From the NCBI GenBank assembly GCA_947484245.1, contig CANKOT010000014.1:1-33129 (forward strand): 33,129 nucleotides of DNA, written 5' to 3'. Position 1 is the stretch's first letter. Each line of letters starts with the position of its first letter. A program made the position numbers and the translations under genes. Below are positions 17,511 to 25,891 of the stretch, one piece after another. The notes beneath the pieces were generated by a model that saw only the letters and a program-made list of their open reading frames with translations, searched no databases and was not told the DNA's origin. Source of the DNA: Comamonadaceae bacterium (lineage in GTDB: Bacteria > Pseudomonadota > Gammaproteobacteria > Burkholderiales > Burkholderiaceae).

Positions 17511-18470
17511 ATGCGTCGCGATCAGTTCATCAAATCCGTTTTGGCCTTGGCAGCAGGTTCTAGCCTGTCTCTGCCCTCATTGGCAGCCGCCAACATCAAA
17601 ATGATGATTCCAGCCAACCCCGGTGGCGGTTGGGACACCACAGGCCGCGCTTTGGGCAAAGCCCTGCAAGACTCTGGCGTGGCCAGCTCGGTCTCCTACG
17701 AAAACAAGGGCGGCGCTGCCGGCATCATTGGCTTGGCCCAATACGCCAACGCCACCAAAGGCGATGGCAACTCCTTGATGGTCATGGGCGCTGTCATGTT
17801 GGGCGGCATCATCACAGGCAAGCCGCCTGTGAGCCTGGACAAGGTCACCCCCATTGCGCGCCTTACCAGCGAATACAACGTATTTGTGGTGCCCGCCAAC
17901 TCGCCGCTCAAAACCATGAAGGACGTGGTTGAGCAAATGAAAAAAGACCCAGGCAGCGTCAAGTGGGGCGGTGGTTCACGCGGTTCTACAGAGCACATTG
18001 CGGCAGCCATGTTGGCCCGCGAAGTGGGTGTCGATGCAACCAAAATCAACTACGTGCCATTCCGCGGCGGTGGCGAAGCGGTGGCGGCCATTTTGGGTGG
18101 CAACGTCACGGTTGGCGGCAGCGGCTACAGTGAATTTCAGCAGTACATCGAAACCGGCAAGATGCGCCCGATAGCGGTCACCTCTGCCAAGCGCTTGAAG
18201 GGCATCGACATCCCCACCATGATCGAGCAAGGCTACAACATTGACATTGGCAACTGGCGCGGTGTTTACGCACCCGCTGGCCTCACTGCTGCACAGCGCA
18301 AAGCGCTGACTGACATGGTTTTGAAAGCCACCAAGTCCAAGTCTTGGACTGAGTCTTTGGCAAAGAACAACTGGACGCCCGCTTGGATGCCCAACCCAGA
18401 GTTTGATGATTTTGTCGATCGCGAATTCGCCAGCTTGCGTGCCACCATGGTCAAGGCGGGCATGATCTAA
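17511..18470 (+). CDS. tctC: tripartite tricarboxylate transporter substrate-binding protein
   Basis: Periplasmic receptor (319 residues) of the Bug/TctC family that captures a carboxylate such as citrate and passes it to TctBA. It has an N-terminal signal peptide of about 26 residues (MRRDQFIKSVLALAAGSS onwards, cleavage near SLAAAN). The mature start has the family's MMIPANPGGGWDTTGRALG, which contacts the ligand carboxylate, and the second loop GGGSRGSTEHIAAAML. It has an excellent ribosome-binding AAAGGAGA at 17499-17506. It is the first gene of a complete tctCBA operon. The 107-base gap to guaC shows a weak AGGGA/TCCCT hairpin at 17419-17437 with no T-run. Ligand identity is not readable. 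Confidence 0.95.
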   Translation: MRRDQFIKSVLALAAGSSLSLPSLAAANIKMMIPANPGGGWDTTGRALGKALQDSGVASSVSYENKGGAAGIIGLAQYANATKGDGNSLMVMGAVMLGGIITGKPPVSLDKVTPIARLTSEYNVFVVPANSPLKTMKDVVEQMKKDPGSVKWGGGSRGSTEHIAAAMLAREVGVDATKINYVPFRGGGEAVAAILGGNVTVGGSGYSEFQQYIETGKMRPIAVTSAKRLKGIDIPTMIEQGYNIDIGNWRGVYAPAGLTAAQRKALTDMVLKATKSKSWTESLAKNNWTPAWMPNPEFDDFVDREFASLRATMVKAGMI

Positions 18471-18495
18471 GCTTTCACCCTAAGGTGAATCACTT

Positions 18496-19008
18496 ATGTC
18501 CCAACCCAAGCCGCCCTCCCCGACCCAAATTGGCATCGGTCTGTCTGGCTTGGTGTTGTCAGTGCTCATGATGTGGGGTGCCACCAGCATTTCCTCTGAA
18601 GCAGGCTACGCGGGCGTTGGCCCCAATTTTTTACCTTGGGTTGTGGCGGTTTTTTTGGCGGCCTGTTCTGCTTGGTTAATTTGGGAGTCCATGACGGGTG
18701 GCTACCGCAACATGCCAGAAGCCAGCGGTTCAGCGAAAGCCGACTGGCACGCTTTTGCTTGGGTCTCGGCGGGCATTTTGGCCAATGCCGCACTGATCAA
18801 TGTGGCTGGGTTTGTAGTGAGTTGCGCCATCTGTTTTATTTTGGCGGTCAGAGGACTTCGCGTCTCACAAGGTGACCCCGCAGGCGATCTGTCACAAACA
18901 CTCAAAGACTGCGTTTTGGGTTTCCTCATTGCAGCGCCAGTTTTTTGGTTGTTCACGATGTTCTTGGCCATCAATTTGCCCAACTTAACGGGCACCCCTT
19001 GGCTTTAA
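18496..19008 (+). CDS. tctB: tripartite tricarboxylate transporter small membrane subunit
   Basis: Small inner-membrane subunit (170 residues) of the TTT transporter with four hydrophobic segments: near residues 12-32, 45-65, 85-115 and 140-165. The sequence is weakly conserved as usual for TctB. The identity rests on size, topology and its position between tctC (25 bases upstream) and tctA (19 bases downstream). The ribosome-binding sequence is AAGGTG. It forms the membrane complex with TctA that is driven by an ion gradient. Confidence 0.9.
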   Translation: MSQPKPPSPTQIGIGLSGLVLSVLMMWGATSISSEAGYAGVGPNFLPWVVAVFLAACSAWLIWESMTGGYRNMPEASGSAKADWHAFAWVSAGILANAALINVAGFVVSCAICFILAVRGLRVSQGDPAGDLSQTLKDCVLGFLIAAPVFWLFTMFLAINLPNLTGTPWL

Positions 19009-19027
19009 GCCTAGGTTAAAGCAAGGC

Positions 19028-20527
19028 ATGCTAGAGACTTGGAACAATCTGCTTTCTGGATTTGCCACAGCAGGAACCCCCATCAACTTGCTCTGGGCAT
19101 TTGTAGGTTGCGCACTGGGCACCGCCATTGGAGTGCTGCCCGGCTTAGGCCCAGCTGTCACAGTGGCCATGCTCTTGCCCATCACGGCGCAAGTGGAGCC
19201 CACTGCGTCCATGATTTTTTTCGCTGGCATTTACTACGGTGCCATGTATGGCGGGTCAACCACTTCCATTTTGCTCAACACACCCGGTGAAACTGGCACC
19301 ATGGTCACAGCGCTCGAAGGCTTCAAGATGGCCAAAAGTGGGCGCGCTGGTTCAGCCTTGGCCACAGCGGCCATTGGCTCTTTTGTGGCAGGCACTTTGG
19401 CCACTATTTTGGTCACCTTGTTTGCACCGGTGGTGGCTGAATTTGCAGTGAAGTTAGGCCCGCCAGAGTATTTCTGCATGATGGTCTTGGCGTTCATCAC
19501 GGTAAGTGCTGTTTTGGGGCAAAGTACGGTGCGCGGCCTCACGGCTTTGTTCATTGGCCTAGCATTGGGCTTGATTGGCATTGACCAAATTTCGGGTCAA
19601 GTTCGTTACACCGGCAACATTCCAGAATTCATGGATGGCATTGAAACAGTGCTGATTGCAGTTGGCTTGTTTGCAGTTTCAGAGGTCATGTACAACGCGC
19701 TTTATGAGGGCAAGAGCAGTGCCGACATGAACCGTCTCACCAAGGCTCAAATGACGCCCTTAGAGTGGCGCAGATCTTGGCCCGCGTGGCTTCGCGGCAC
19801 GGCCATCGGCTTTCCTTTTGGCACCATTCCGGCCGGTGGCTCCGAGATACCTACGTTTTTAAGTTATGCCACAGAGAAAAAACTCTCCAAGCACCAAGAA
19901 GAGTTTGGCACAACGGGTGCCATTGAGGGTGTGGCCGGTCCAGAAGCGGCCAACAATGCGGCAGTGACGGCCACCTTGGTGCCTTTGTTAACGCTGGGGA
20001 TTCCAACCTCCGTTACAGCGGCCATCTTGTTGTCGGCTCTGCAAAACTACGGCATTCAGGCAGGCCCGCAGTTGTTCCAAAACTCATCCACCTTGGTGTG
20101 GGCTTTGATTGCCTCGCTCTACATTGGCAATGTCATGTTATTGGTGCTGAATCTGCCGCTGGTTGGCTTGTGGGTCAAGCTTTTGCAAATTCCCAAGCCG
20201 CAGCTTTATGCCGGTATTTTGATTTTTGCCACGGTCGGTGTTTATGGCATGCGCCAAAGCAGTTTTGACTTGTTCATCATGTATGGCTTTGGCCTGCTTG
20301 GCACGCTCATGCGCCGCTGCGATTTTCCTGTGGCGCCGGTCATTGTGGGCATGATCTTAGGGCCATTGGCGGAAGCCCAAATGCGCAACGCCCTGTCCAT
20401 TGGCGAAGGTCACTGGCGCGTGTTCTGGGATCGGCCCATGTCTTTCACGCTGCTCAGCATTGTGGCCATTTGCTTGTTGCTGCCACCCATTTGGTCGGCA
20501 TGGCAGCGCCAAAGATCAAAGGGCTAA
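19028..20527 (+). CDS. tctA: tripartite tricarboxylate transporter large membrane subunit
   Basis: Large translocating subunit (499 residues, standard length) with about 11-12 membrane segments. The family's two conserved stretches are clear: [19 protein letters not shown] with [19 protein letters not shown] near residues 37-95, and [21 protein letters not shown] with [18 protein letters not shown] near 268-320. It completes tctCBA. Its last 12 bases overlap the 3' end of the convergent alpha/beta-hydrolase gene, and no terminator is seen between them. No tctDE two-component regulator lies in the window. Confidence 0.96.
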   Translation: MLETWNNLLSGFATAGTPINLLWAFVGCALGTAIGVLPGLGPAVTVAMLLPITAQVEPTASMIFFAGIYYGAMYGGSTTSILLNTPGETGTMVTALEGFKMAKSGRAGSALATAAIGSFVAGTLATILVTLFAPVVAEFAVKLGPPEYFCMMVLAFITVSAVLGQSTVRGLTALFIGLALGLIGIDQISGQVRYTGNIPEFMDGIETVLIAVGLFAVSEVMYNALYEGKSSADMNRLTKAQMTPLEWRRSWPAWLRGTAIGFPFGTIPAGGSEIPTFLSYATEKKLSKHQEEFGTTGAIEGVAGPEAANNAAVTATLVPLLTLGIPTSVTAAILLSALQNYGIQAGPQLFQNSSTLVWALIASLYIGNVMLLVLNLPLVGLWVKLLQIPKPQLYAGILIFATVGVYGMRQSSFDLFIMYGFGLLGTLMRRCDFPVAPVIVGMILGPLAEAQMRNALSIGEGHWRVFWDRPMSFTLLSIVAICLLLPPIWSAWQRQRSKG

Positions 20528-21382
20528 CATGGCTTTCATCAAGGCATTCAATCGAGTGCCTTTTTTTGCAAGGTCCATGACGATGCTGAAGTGATTCAGG
20601 CCCACCAAATCTTCGCACACAGGTACAGTGTGAGGGCCCCAAGTTTGGTGAATCAAGCGGTTGTTGCGCAAAAATTCTGGGCTTTCATCGCCCCCTGCCA
20701 CCGTGTACAAAACACCCTTCTTGGGCCTAGGCCAAAGCGCTGGGCTGGCCATCTGTGCGTGCTTGGCCGTGAGTTTCAAAGAGTCTTGCAAGAAGGGGGT
20801 TTTGCTCAAGGGTGTGAGATCGTACAAACCAGAAATTGACAACGCCTTTTGAATCCAGTGCGCAGGAATTTGAGGGTCAACACGCTGCCAATCACAAGCG
20901 AGCAACATGGCCGCCAAATGCCCGCCGGCAGAGTGTCCTGCCACGGTCACTTGGTTTGGGTTGCCGCCATGTTCTGCAATGTGGTGCCAAGTCCAGGCCA
21001 TTGCCTTGACCATCTGCATGGCAATATCCGGAATGGTGATTGGCGCATCGGCGGTACCTGGACACAGTGCGTAATTCACCACCACCACACAAGCACCCAT
21101 ATCGTGCAAAGGCGGTGCCACAAAAGAGTGATCTGCTTTATCTAGGCTGCGCCAATAGCCCCCATGAATGAAAACAATCACTGGCGCATTGGGTTGACGG
21201 GCAGGGAAAATGTCCAAGCTTTCATTTGGACCATCGCCATAGGCAATGTTCAGCTTGCATTTGTAGGAAGAGCGCGCTTTGGCAGAGCGCTCCGCCCACA
21301 GAGCAAAGTGTTTGGCGTGATCGGGCACCAAGGCGCGATTGTTGTACATGCTGTCGTACCAGGCGGCTGTTTTGACGCTCAT
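20516..21382 (-). CDS. alpha/beta-hydrolase (esterase / arylformamidase-like)
   Basis: Predicted cytoplasmic esterase-type hydrolase of 288 residues without a signal peptide. It has the oxyanion-hole motif HGGYWRSLDK, the nucleophile elbow GHSAGGH, an acidic residue candidate in VAGGDESPEF and a catalytic His in LVGLNHFSI. HGGYW is characteristic of kynurenine formamidase-like members of the HSL-related group, but the bacterial relatives are functionally diverse. It starts 12 bases after the TonB-receptor stop and is almost certainly co-transcribed. A role in opening an imported ligand is suggested by context only. The 3' end overlaps tctA by 12 bases. Confidence 0.88.
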   Translation of the reverse strand: MSVKTAAWYDSMYNNRALVPDHAKHFALWAERSAKARSSYKCKLNIAYGDGPNESLDIFPARQPNAPVIVFIHGGYWRSLDKADHSFVAPPLHDMGACVVVVNYALCPGTADAPITIPDIAMQMVKAMAWTWHHIAEHGGNPNQVTVAGHSAGGHLAAMLLACDWQRVDPQIPAHWIQKALSISGLYDLTPLSKTPFLQDSLKLTAKHAQMASPALWPRPKKGVLYTVAGGDESPEFLRNNRLIHQTWGPHTVPVCEDLVGLNHFSIVMDLAKKGTRLNALMKAMLAL

Positions 21383-21394
21383 GACAATTCCTTT

Positions 21395-23614
21395 TTAAAT
21401 TTTCATCTCTAAGCGCAGTTGAACATTTTGCCAATTGCGCGTTTGGGTGTTGGATGTTTCTGAAAACCCACTGCCCACAAAGGTAGAACCCGTGAGGTAG
21501 TCGCGTGGTGTGAGGTTGCTGATGGTCATGCGCAATGAAGTATTGGGTGAGTATCGCCACAAGCCATAGATGTCCACCAAACGTTTAGACCCTTGGTAGA
21601 CCCACTGCTGCTCAGTGCGCCGCGTGGTGTAATCAGGATTGAAGTTGATGTTGCCACCCAAGCTTAGAGGAATGGCACGGACGCGGTAATCTGCACCCAA
21701 GTTGGCCGTCATGCTGGGTTGCTGATCCAAGCGGTTGTTGGGGCCCATGACATCCAGCACACGAGAGCCAAAAAAGCTCAAATTGCTGCGCACATCCACC
21801 GCGGGTGCTGTAGACCAAACTTGATTCAGTCTGAATTTGGCCTCTAACTCCAAGCCTTGCGTGATGGCATCACCCACATTTTGAGGGCTTGAAACAAACC
21901 GCCTTTGGCCCGGCGCCCAAAGGGTGTCGTAGCGCTCGATGGTGACATAGCGAATCAAATCGCTGATGTTGCGGCGAAACAAGTTGGCACTGAGCACACC
22001 GCCATCGGCCAAATAACGTTCGACGGCAATGTCAACGCCGGTGGCCAATTCGGGCTTCAAGCCAGGATTGCCGATGCGATCAGGGCGGGTTGGGCTATTG
22101 GCTTCACGGGAGAGGGCTGTGCGCGCCACCAAATTGAACAAGGTGGGCGTTTTGTAGCTGCGCGTCAAGCTCATCCTCACCTGATCACGGCTGTCTGGCA
22201 GCGGTTTCCAAACTGCGTGCATCAGCGGGGTTAACACACCACTTTGATTGCGCTTGTCTCCCTCTTGCGTTGTACCTTCAGTGAGAATGCTCTCATAGCG
22301 AATGCCTGCATGTGCACGCCAGTTCGGATTGACTGTCCACTCGTCTTGGGTATAAATGGCCCAGCGCTGCGTTCGCGCCCGCAAGTTGCCAGCATCGTCA
22401 GAAACTTCTGCAACGGCCTCTTCGGTTCTGCGCACACCTTCCAATTCAAGGCCGCTGACCAACTGGTGGCCATTGCGCAAAACCTGGGTTAATTTGGCGT
22501 TCCAGGATTGGGACAAATCCTTGAACCCTTGCGACTCTTGCGTGGTGTTAAACAAACCTGTGCCGCCCTGTGCCACTTGGTTGAATCGGCTGGTGTAATT
22601 GGACTCCCCCAAGCCAAACTTAAATTCAAATCGACTGTCTGCTGAAAATCTTTGATTCCATTGTCCATTCAACCTGGTCATGGCAAACCGGGTGTTGTTG
22701 CTGGTCTTGGCGCTGTCATTGGCAAAGGGTTGGGGGACACCGTTGAGGGAAAGCTTTTCTGAAAGGTCAGTGTTACCAACACTGCTGAATTCAGAATAGA
22801 CCATGAAGGGCATCAAAACGAGTGTCCTTCCTTCCTGTCCGCGCCACATGAGCCGCGCATTGGCGTTCAGGCCTTGCCGCTGTCCCAAACTGACACTCTG
22901 ACGTTCGCGCTGAGAAGACACTGCAGGCAGACGGCCAATGCCTTGCACCTCAGCATCTGTTTCGGTGAAAGCGTCTTCAGGTCGCCAAGAGTTCATGGCG
23001 GAGACCGTCAAATTGCCATTCAAAGGCTCAGACTTGATGTTGTGAATCCAATTCACGCCCTCAGAGCGATGACCATTTTCAAAAGACGTTCCTACTTTCA
23101 AATCATCAGGATTGGCTTTCTGGCCTTCCCGCAAAATGATGTTGATGGTGCCAGCAATGGCCCGGGCGCCCGTTTCGGCTGTTGGGGCCCGCATGATTTC
23201 GACCTTCTCAACCATCTCTGGCGTGAGGGATTCAATCGAAAAACCAGGAGGCACGCGTTGGCCATCCAGCAAAATTTGGGTATAGCCTCCGCCCAATCCG
23301 CGCATGCGAATGGCACCCCCGCGGCCCGGTGCGCCCTGAACGGTAACACCCGGCAAGCGCTTGAGCACCTCTCCCAAGGTACTGTCGCCCTGCTTGTCCA
23401 ATTCTTCACGGCCAATCACGATTTTGGCTGCCGTGGATTGCCGCCGCTCTTCGGTGATGTTGTCGCGGTTGCTTTTAATTTCAACCCGGCCCATGTCTTG
23501 GATCGGTGGGTTGGGCGCCGCAGTGGGCGCAGAATTGGGCGCTGCAGTTTGTGCAAAAGCCAGACTGGCAGAAATTGAACAACATGCCAGCGTGGCAAAA
23601 GATAGGATTTTCAT
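21395..23614 (-). CDS. TonB-dependent outer-membrane receptor
   Basis: Outer-membrane active transporter of 739 residues. It has a Sec signal peptide of about 21 residues ending ASLAFA-Q, then an Ala/Pro-rich linker. A TonB-box-like DMGRVEIKSN is followed by a plug domain (residues about 55-165) with LGEVLKRLPGVTVQGAPG, IRMRGLGGGYTQILLDGQ and VEKVEIMRAPTAETGARA, then a 22-strand-sized barrel with the receptor-type motif RTYKTPTLFNLVARTALSRE-like segment near residue 485. The C-terminus is RLEMKI; the last residue is Ile rather than the usual Phe. The ligand is unknown: siderophore or other large molecule. The ribosome-binding sequence is AAGGATT. Two 8-base direct repeats lie upstream. Confidence 0.95.
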   Translation of the reverse strand: MKILSFATLACCSISASLAFAQTAAPNSAPTAAPNPPIQDMGRVEIKSNRDNITEERRQSTAAKIVIGREELDKQGDSTLGEVLKRLPGVTVQGAPGRGGAIRMRGLGGGYTQILLDGQRVPPGFSIESLTPEMVEKVEIMRAPTAETGARAIAGTINIILREGQKANPDDLKVGTSFENGHRSEGVNWIHNIKSEPLNGNLTVSAMNSWRPEDAFTETDAEVQGIGRLPAVSSQRERQSVSLGQRQGLNANARLMWRGQEGRTLVLMPFMVYSEFSSVGNTDLSEKLSLNGVPQPFANDSAKTSNNTRFAMTRLNGQWNQRFSADSRFEFKFGLGESNYTSRFNQVAQGGTGLFNTTQESQGFKDLSQSWNAKLTQVLRNGHQLVSGLELEGVRRTEEAVAEVSDDAGNLRARTQRWAIYTQDEWTVNPNWRAHAGIRYESILTEGTTQEGDKRNQSGVLTPLMHAVWKPLPDSRDQVRMSLTRSYKTPTLFNLVARTALSREANSPTRPDRIGNPGLKPELATGVDIAVERYLADGGVLSANLFRRNISDLIRYVTIERYDTLWAPGQRRFVSSPQNVGDAITQGLELEAKFRLNQVWSTAPAVDVRSNLSFFGSRVLDVMGPNNRLDQQPSMTANLGADYRVRAIPLSLGGNINFNPDYTTRRTEQQWVYQGSKRLVDIYGLWRYSPNTSLRMTISNLTPRDYLTGSTFVGSGFSETSNTQTRNWQNVQLRLEMKI

Positions 23615-23640
23615 AATCCTTATTTTGACAGGAGAACGTG

Positions 23641-23660
23641 AGCGGATCTCTTAGCGGATC
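23641..23660. repeat. two AGCGGATC direct repeats upstream of the TonB receptor
   Basis: AGCGGATC occurs at 23641-23648 and again at 23653-23660, a 12-base period. The pair fills most of the 54-base gap between the rhlE stop and the receptor start, where an operator would be expected. It could also be chance. Confidence 0.4.
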
Positions 23661-23668
23661 AAAAGGGC

Positions 23669-25147
23669 TTATTCGCCACCTTTGAACAAAGCCGCCACTT
23701 TTCGCTTGGGCTTGATGTTGGCAGACAGGCCAGGTCGGCTTGCAACCGATTTGGCACTGGCCTCCCACGATGCCGCGCTGGCTTGCTCTGCCGTAGGCGC
23801 TTCATAAGGCTTTTCAAAGAAGGGGTCCTTTGAGGCTTGAGCGGGCCTGAAACTGCTGCGGCGTTCGCGGGAATCGTCGGCTTCGCGTTGCCTTTCAAAG
23901 CCACGATCGGAACCACGCTCGGTACCACGATCAAAGCGTTCAGGGCGCCGATCTTCCCGCCTGTCGTCTCGGCGTGCGTCGTTGGCATTGCCACGAGACC
24001 GATCATCTTCCAAGGGGTAAGTTTCAACTTCAAGTTTTGTTTTGATGAGCTTTTCAATGTCAGACACCAAGCGCGTGTCTGAAGGCGAGACGAGCGTGAC
24101 CGCCAAGCCAGAGGCGCCTGCACGGCCTGTGCGGCCAATGCGGTGAACGTAGTCTTCGGCATTGAATGGCACATCAAAATTAAACACCGCTGGCACGTCT
24201 TTGATGTCTAGACCTCGGGCTGCAACATCGGTACAAACCAACAAGTCAACCTCGCCTTGTTTGAAGGCTTCGAGGGCCTTCAAGCGTTCGTCTTGTGTTT
24301 TATCACCATGCAGTGCGGTAGTTTTGAGACCTTCGCGCTCCAATGACCGCGCCAAGCGCCCACAACCGAGCTTGCTGTTTACAAACACAAAGGCTTGCTT
24401 GATGCCGCGCTGATTGAGCACGGCCTTGAGCACTCGCCGCTTGTCATCGTCTTGTGCAGCGTAAAAACGTTGCTCTACGGTGGAGGCTGTTTGGTTGGGA
24501 CGGGCCACCTCGATGGTGACGGGATCTTGCAAATAGCTGCCCGCCAGCCGCTTGATTTCGGGGGAGAATGTGGCTGAAAACAAGAGCGTGGTGCGCTGCT
24601 TGGGCAAGTAGCTCAAGATGCGCTGCAAGTCGGGCAAGAAGCCAATGTCGAGCATGCGGTCTGCTTCGTCCAGCACCACATATTCAACTTGATTGAGTAC
24701 GGCATTCTTGGCTTCAATGTGATCCAGCAAACGCCCGGGAGTGGCTACCAGAATTTCAACGCCTCTTTTAAGCTCGAGAGTTTGCGGCTTCATGTCCATT
24801 CCGCCAAACACCACTGCGCTGCGCATTTGGGTGTACTTGGCGTACAACTTGATTTGCTGCGCCACTTGATCGGCCAATTCGCGAGTGGGCAAGAGCACCA
24901 AGGCACGAACGGGGTGGCGTGCTGGCGAAGTAGATGTGTTTTCGTGCTTGAGCAAACGCTGCAGCAGCGGCAGAGAAAAGGCGGCCGTTTTGCCGGTCCC
25001 TGTTTGCGCAGCGCCCATCACGTCTTTCCCCGTCAAAACCACAGGAATGGCCTGGGCTTGAATGGGGGTCATGGATTCGTAGCCCATTTCGGCTACGGCA
25101 CGTGCCAGCGGTTCAGCCAGCGATAGATTTGAAAAAGAAGCGGTCAT
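23669..25147 (-). CDS. rhlE: DEAD-box RNA helicase, RhlE-like
   Basis: ATP-dependent RNA helicase of 492 residues acting in RNA decay and ribosome assembly. It has all superfamily-2 motifs: Q motif (MGYESMTPIQAQAIP), AQTGTGKT, PTRELADQ, TPGRLLD, DEAD, SAT, ARGLDI and HRIGRTGRAG. The C-terminal tail after residue about 385 is low-complexity, rich in Arg and Asp (RDDRREDRRPERFDRG), as in RhlE-type proteins, followed by a basic end. The open frame extends to 25240, but the ATG at 25147 starts the family-typical MTASFSNLSLAEPLARAV. The start is 20 bases from the dcd stop, so dcd and rhlE are likely co-transcribed. Confidence 0.93.
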   Translation of the reverse strand: MTASFSNLSLAEPLARAVAEMGYESMTPIQAQAIPVVLTGKDVMGAAQTGTGKTAAFSLPLLQRLLKHENTSTSPARHPVRALVLLPTRELADQVAQQIKLYAKYTQMRSAVVFGGMDMKPQTLELKRGVEILVATPGRLLDHIEAKNAVLNQVEYVVLDEADRMLDIGFLPDLQRILSYLPKQRTTLLFSATFSPEIKRLAGSYLQDPVTIEVARPNQTASTVEQRFYAAQDDDKRRVLKAVLNQRGIKQAFVFVNSKLGCGRLARSLEREGLKTTALHGDKTQDERLKALEAFKQGEVDLLVCTDVAARGLDIKDVPAVFNFDVPFNAEDYVHRIGRTGRAGASGLAVTLVSPSDTRLVSDIEKLIKTKLEVETYPLEDDRSRGNANDARRDDRREDRRPERFDRGTERGSDRGFERQREADDSRERRSSFRPAQASKDPFFEKPYEAPTAEQASAASWEASAKSVASRPGLSANIKPKRKVAALFKGGE

Positions 25148-25167
25148 TAGCCCGCTATTGTCGCACT

Positions 25168-25737
25168 TTAAGTCTTGGGCAAGGTCACGCCCACTTGACC
25201 TTGGTATTTTCCACCCCGATCCTTGTAGCTGATCTCGCAAACCTCATCGCTTTCAAAGAACAAAACCTGGGCACAGCCCTCCCCTGCATAGATTTTGGCT
25301 GGCAGTGGGGTGGTATTGCTAAATTCAAGCGTGACGTAGCCTTCCCATTCGGGCTCGAAGGGGGTGACATTCACAATGATGCCGCAGCGGGCGTAGGTAC
25401 TTTTGCCCAGACAAATGGTGAGGACATTGCGGGGAATCCGAAAATATTCCAGGGTCCGGGCCAACGCAAAGCTGTTGGGGGGAATGATGCACACATCGGA
25501 ATGGATATCGACAAAGCTCTTTTCATCAAAGTTTTTAGGGTCGACCACCGTGCTGTAAATGTTGGTGAAAACCTTGAATTCGGGGGCGCATCGAATATCG
25601 TAGCCATAGCTGCTGGTGCCATAGCTCACAATTTTGTCGCCAGCGGCGTTTTTTCGCACCTGTCCAGGCTCAAACGGCTCAATCATGCCTTGCTCCTCAG
25701 CCATACGGCGGATCCACTTGTCGCTTTTGATGCTCAT
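25168..25737 (-). CDS. dcd: dCTP deaminase
   Basis: Homotrimeric cytoplasmic enzyme deaminating dCTP to dUTP, the main route to dTTP precursors in proteobacteria. The 189 residues are near the usual 188-193. Conserved segments are [28 protein letters not shown], the nucleotide-binding [19 protein letters not shown], and [14 protein letters not shown], which holds the catalytic Glu. The last residues QVGVTLPKT match the family C-terminus. A -10-like TACAAT lies on the minus strand at 25781-25776. rhlE follows downstream. Confidence 0.97.
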   Translation of the reverse strand: MSIKSDKWIRRMAEEQGMIEPFEPGQVRKNAAGDKIVSYGTSSYGYDIRCAPEFKVFTNIYSTVVDPKNFDEKSFVDIHSDVCIIPPNSFALARTLEYFRIPRNVLTICLGKSTYARCGIIVNVTPFEPEWEGYVTLEFSNTTPLPAKIYAGEGCAQVLFFESDEVCEISYKDRGGKYQGQVGVTLPKT

Positions 25738-25863
25738 CGCTCAGTCTTTCCAACGGTCATTGAATTCGAAGCCTCATTGTAAAGTGCCTTTGAGGGTCAA
25801 ATAAATCAAGGGGTTTGCAGCCCATATCAACCCAATCATTGGCAAGGTGGGCTAAACTTTCCT

Positions 25864-25876
25864 AGGTCACTGACCT
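25864..25876. promoter_or_regulatory. perfect 6-1-6 dyad before the orphan Bug receptor
   Basis: AGGTCA-C-TGACCT is a perfect inverted repeat ending 15 bases before the start at 25892, just downstream of a TAAACT that might be a -10. Position and symmetry suit a repressor operator for the solute-receptor gene. No regulator gene is adjacent. Confidence 0.4.
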
Positions 25877-25891
25877 CCAACGAGACACCCC

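Noticed and set aside
22874..23578. 234-codon open frame opposite the TonB receptor
   Set aside because: Antisense to the signal peptide, plug and first barrel strands; composition is that of a mirrored coding frame.
25102..25782. 226-codon open frame opposite dcd
   Set aside because: Covers dcd exactly on the other strand; dcd is unambiguous and the product of this frame has no domain.
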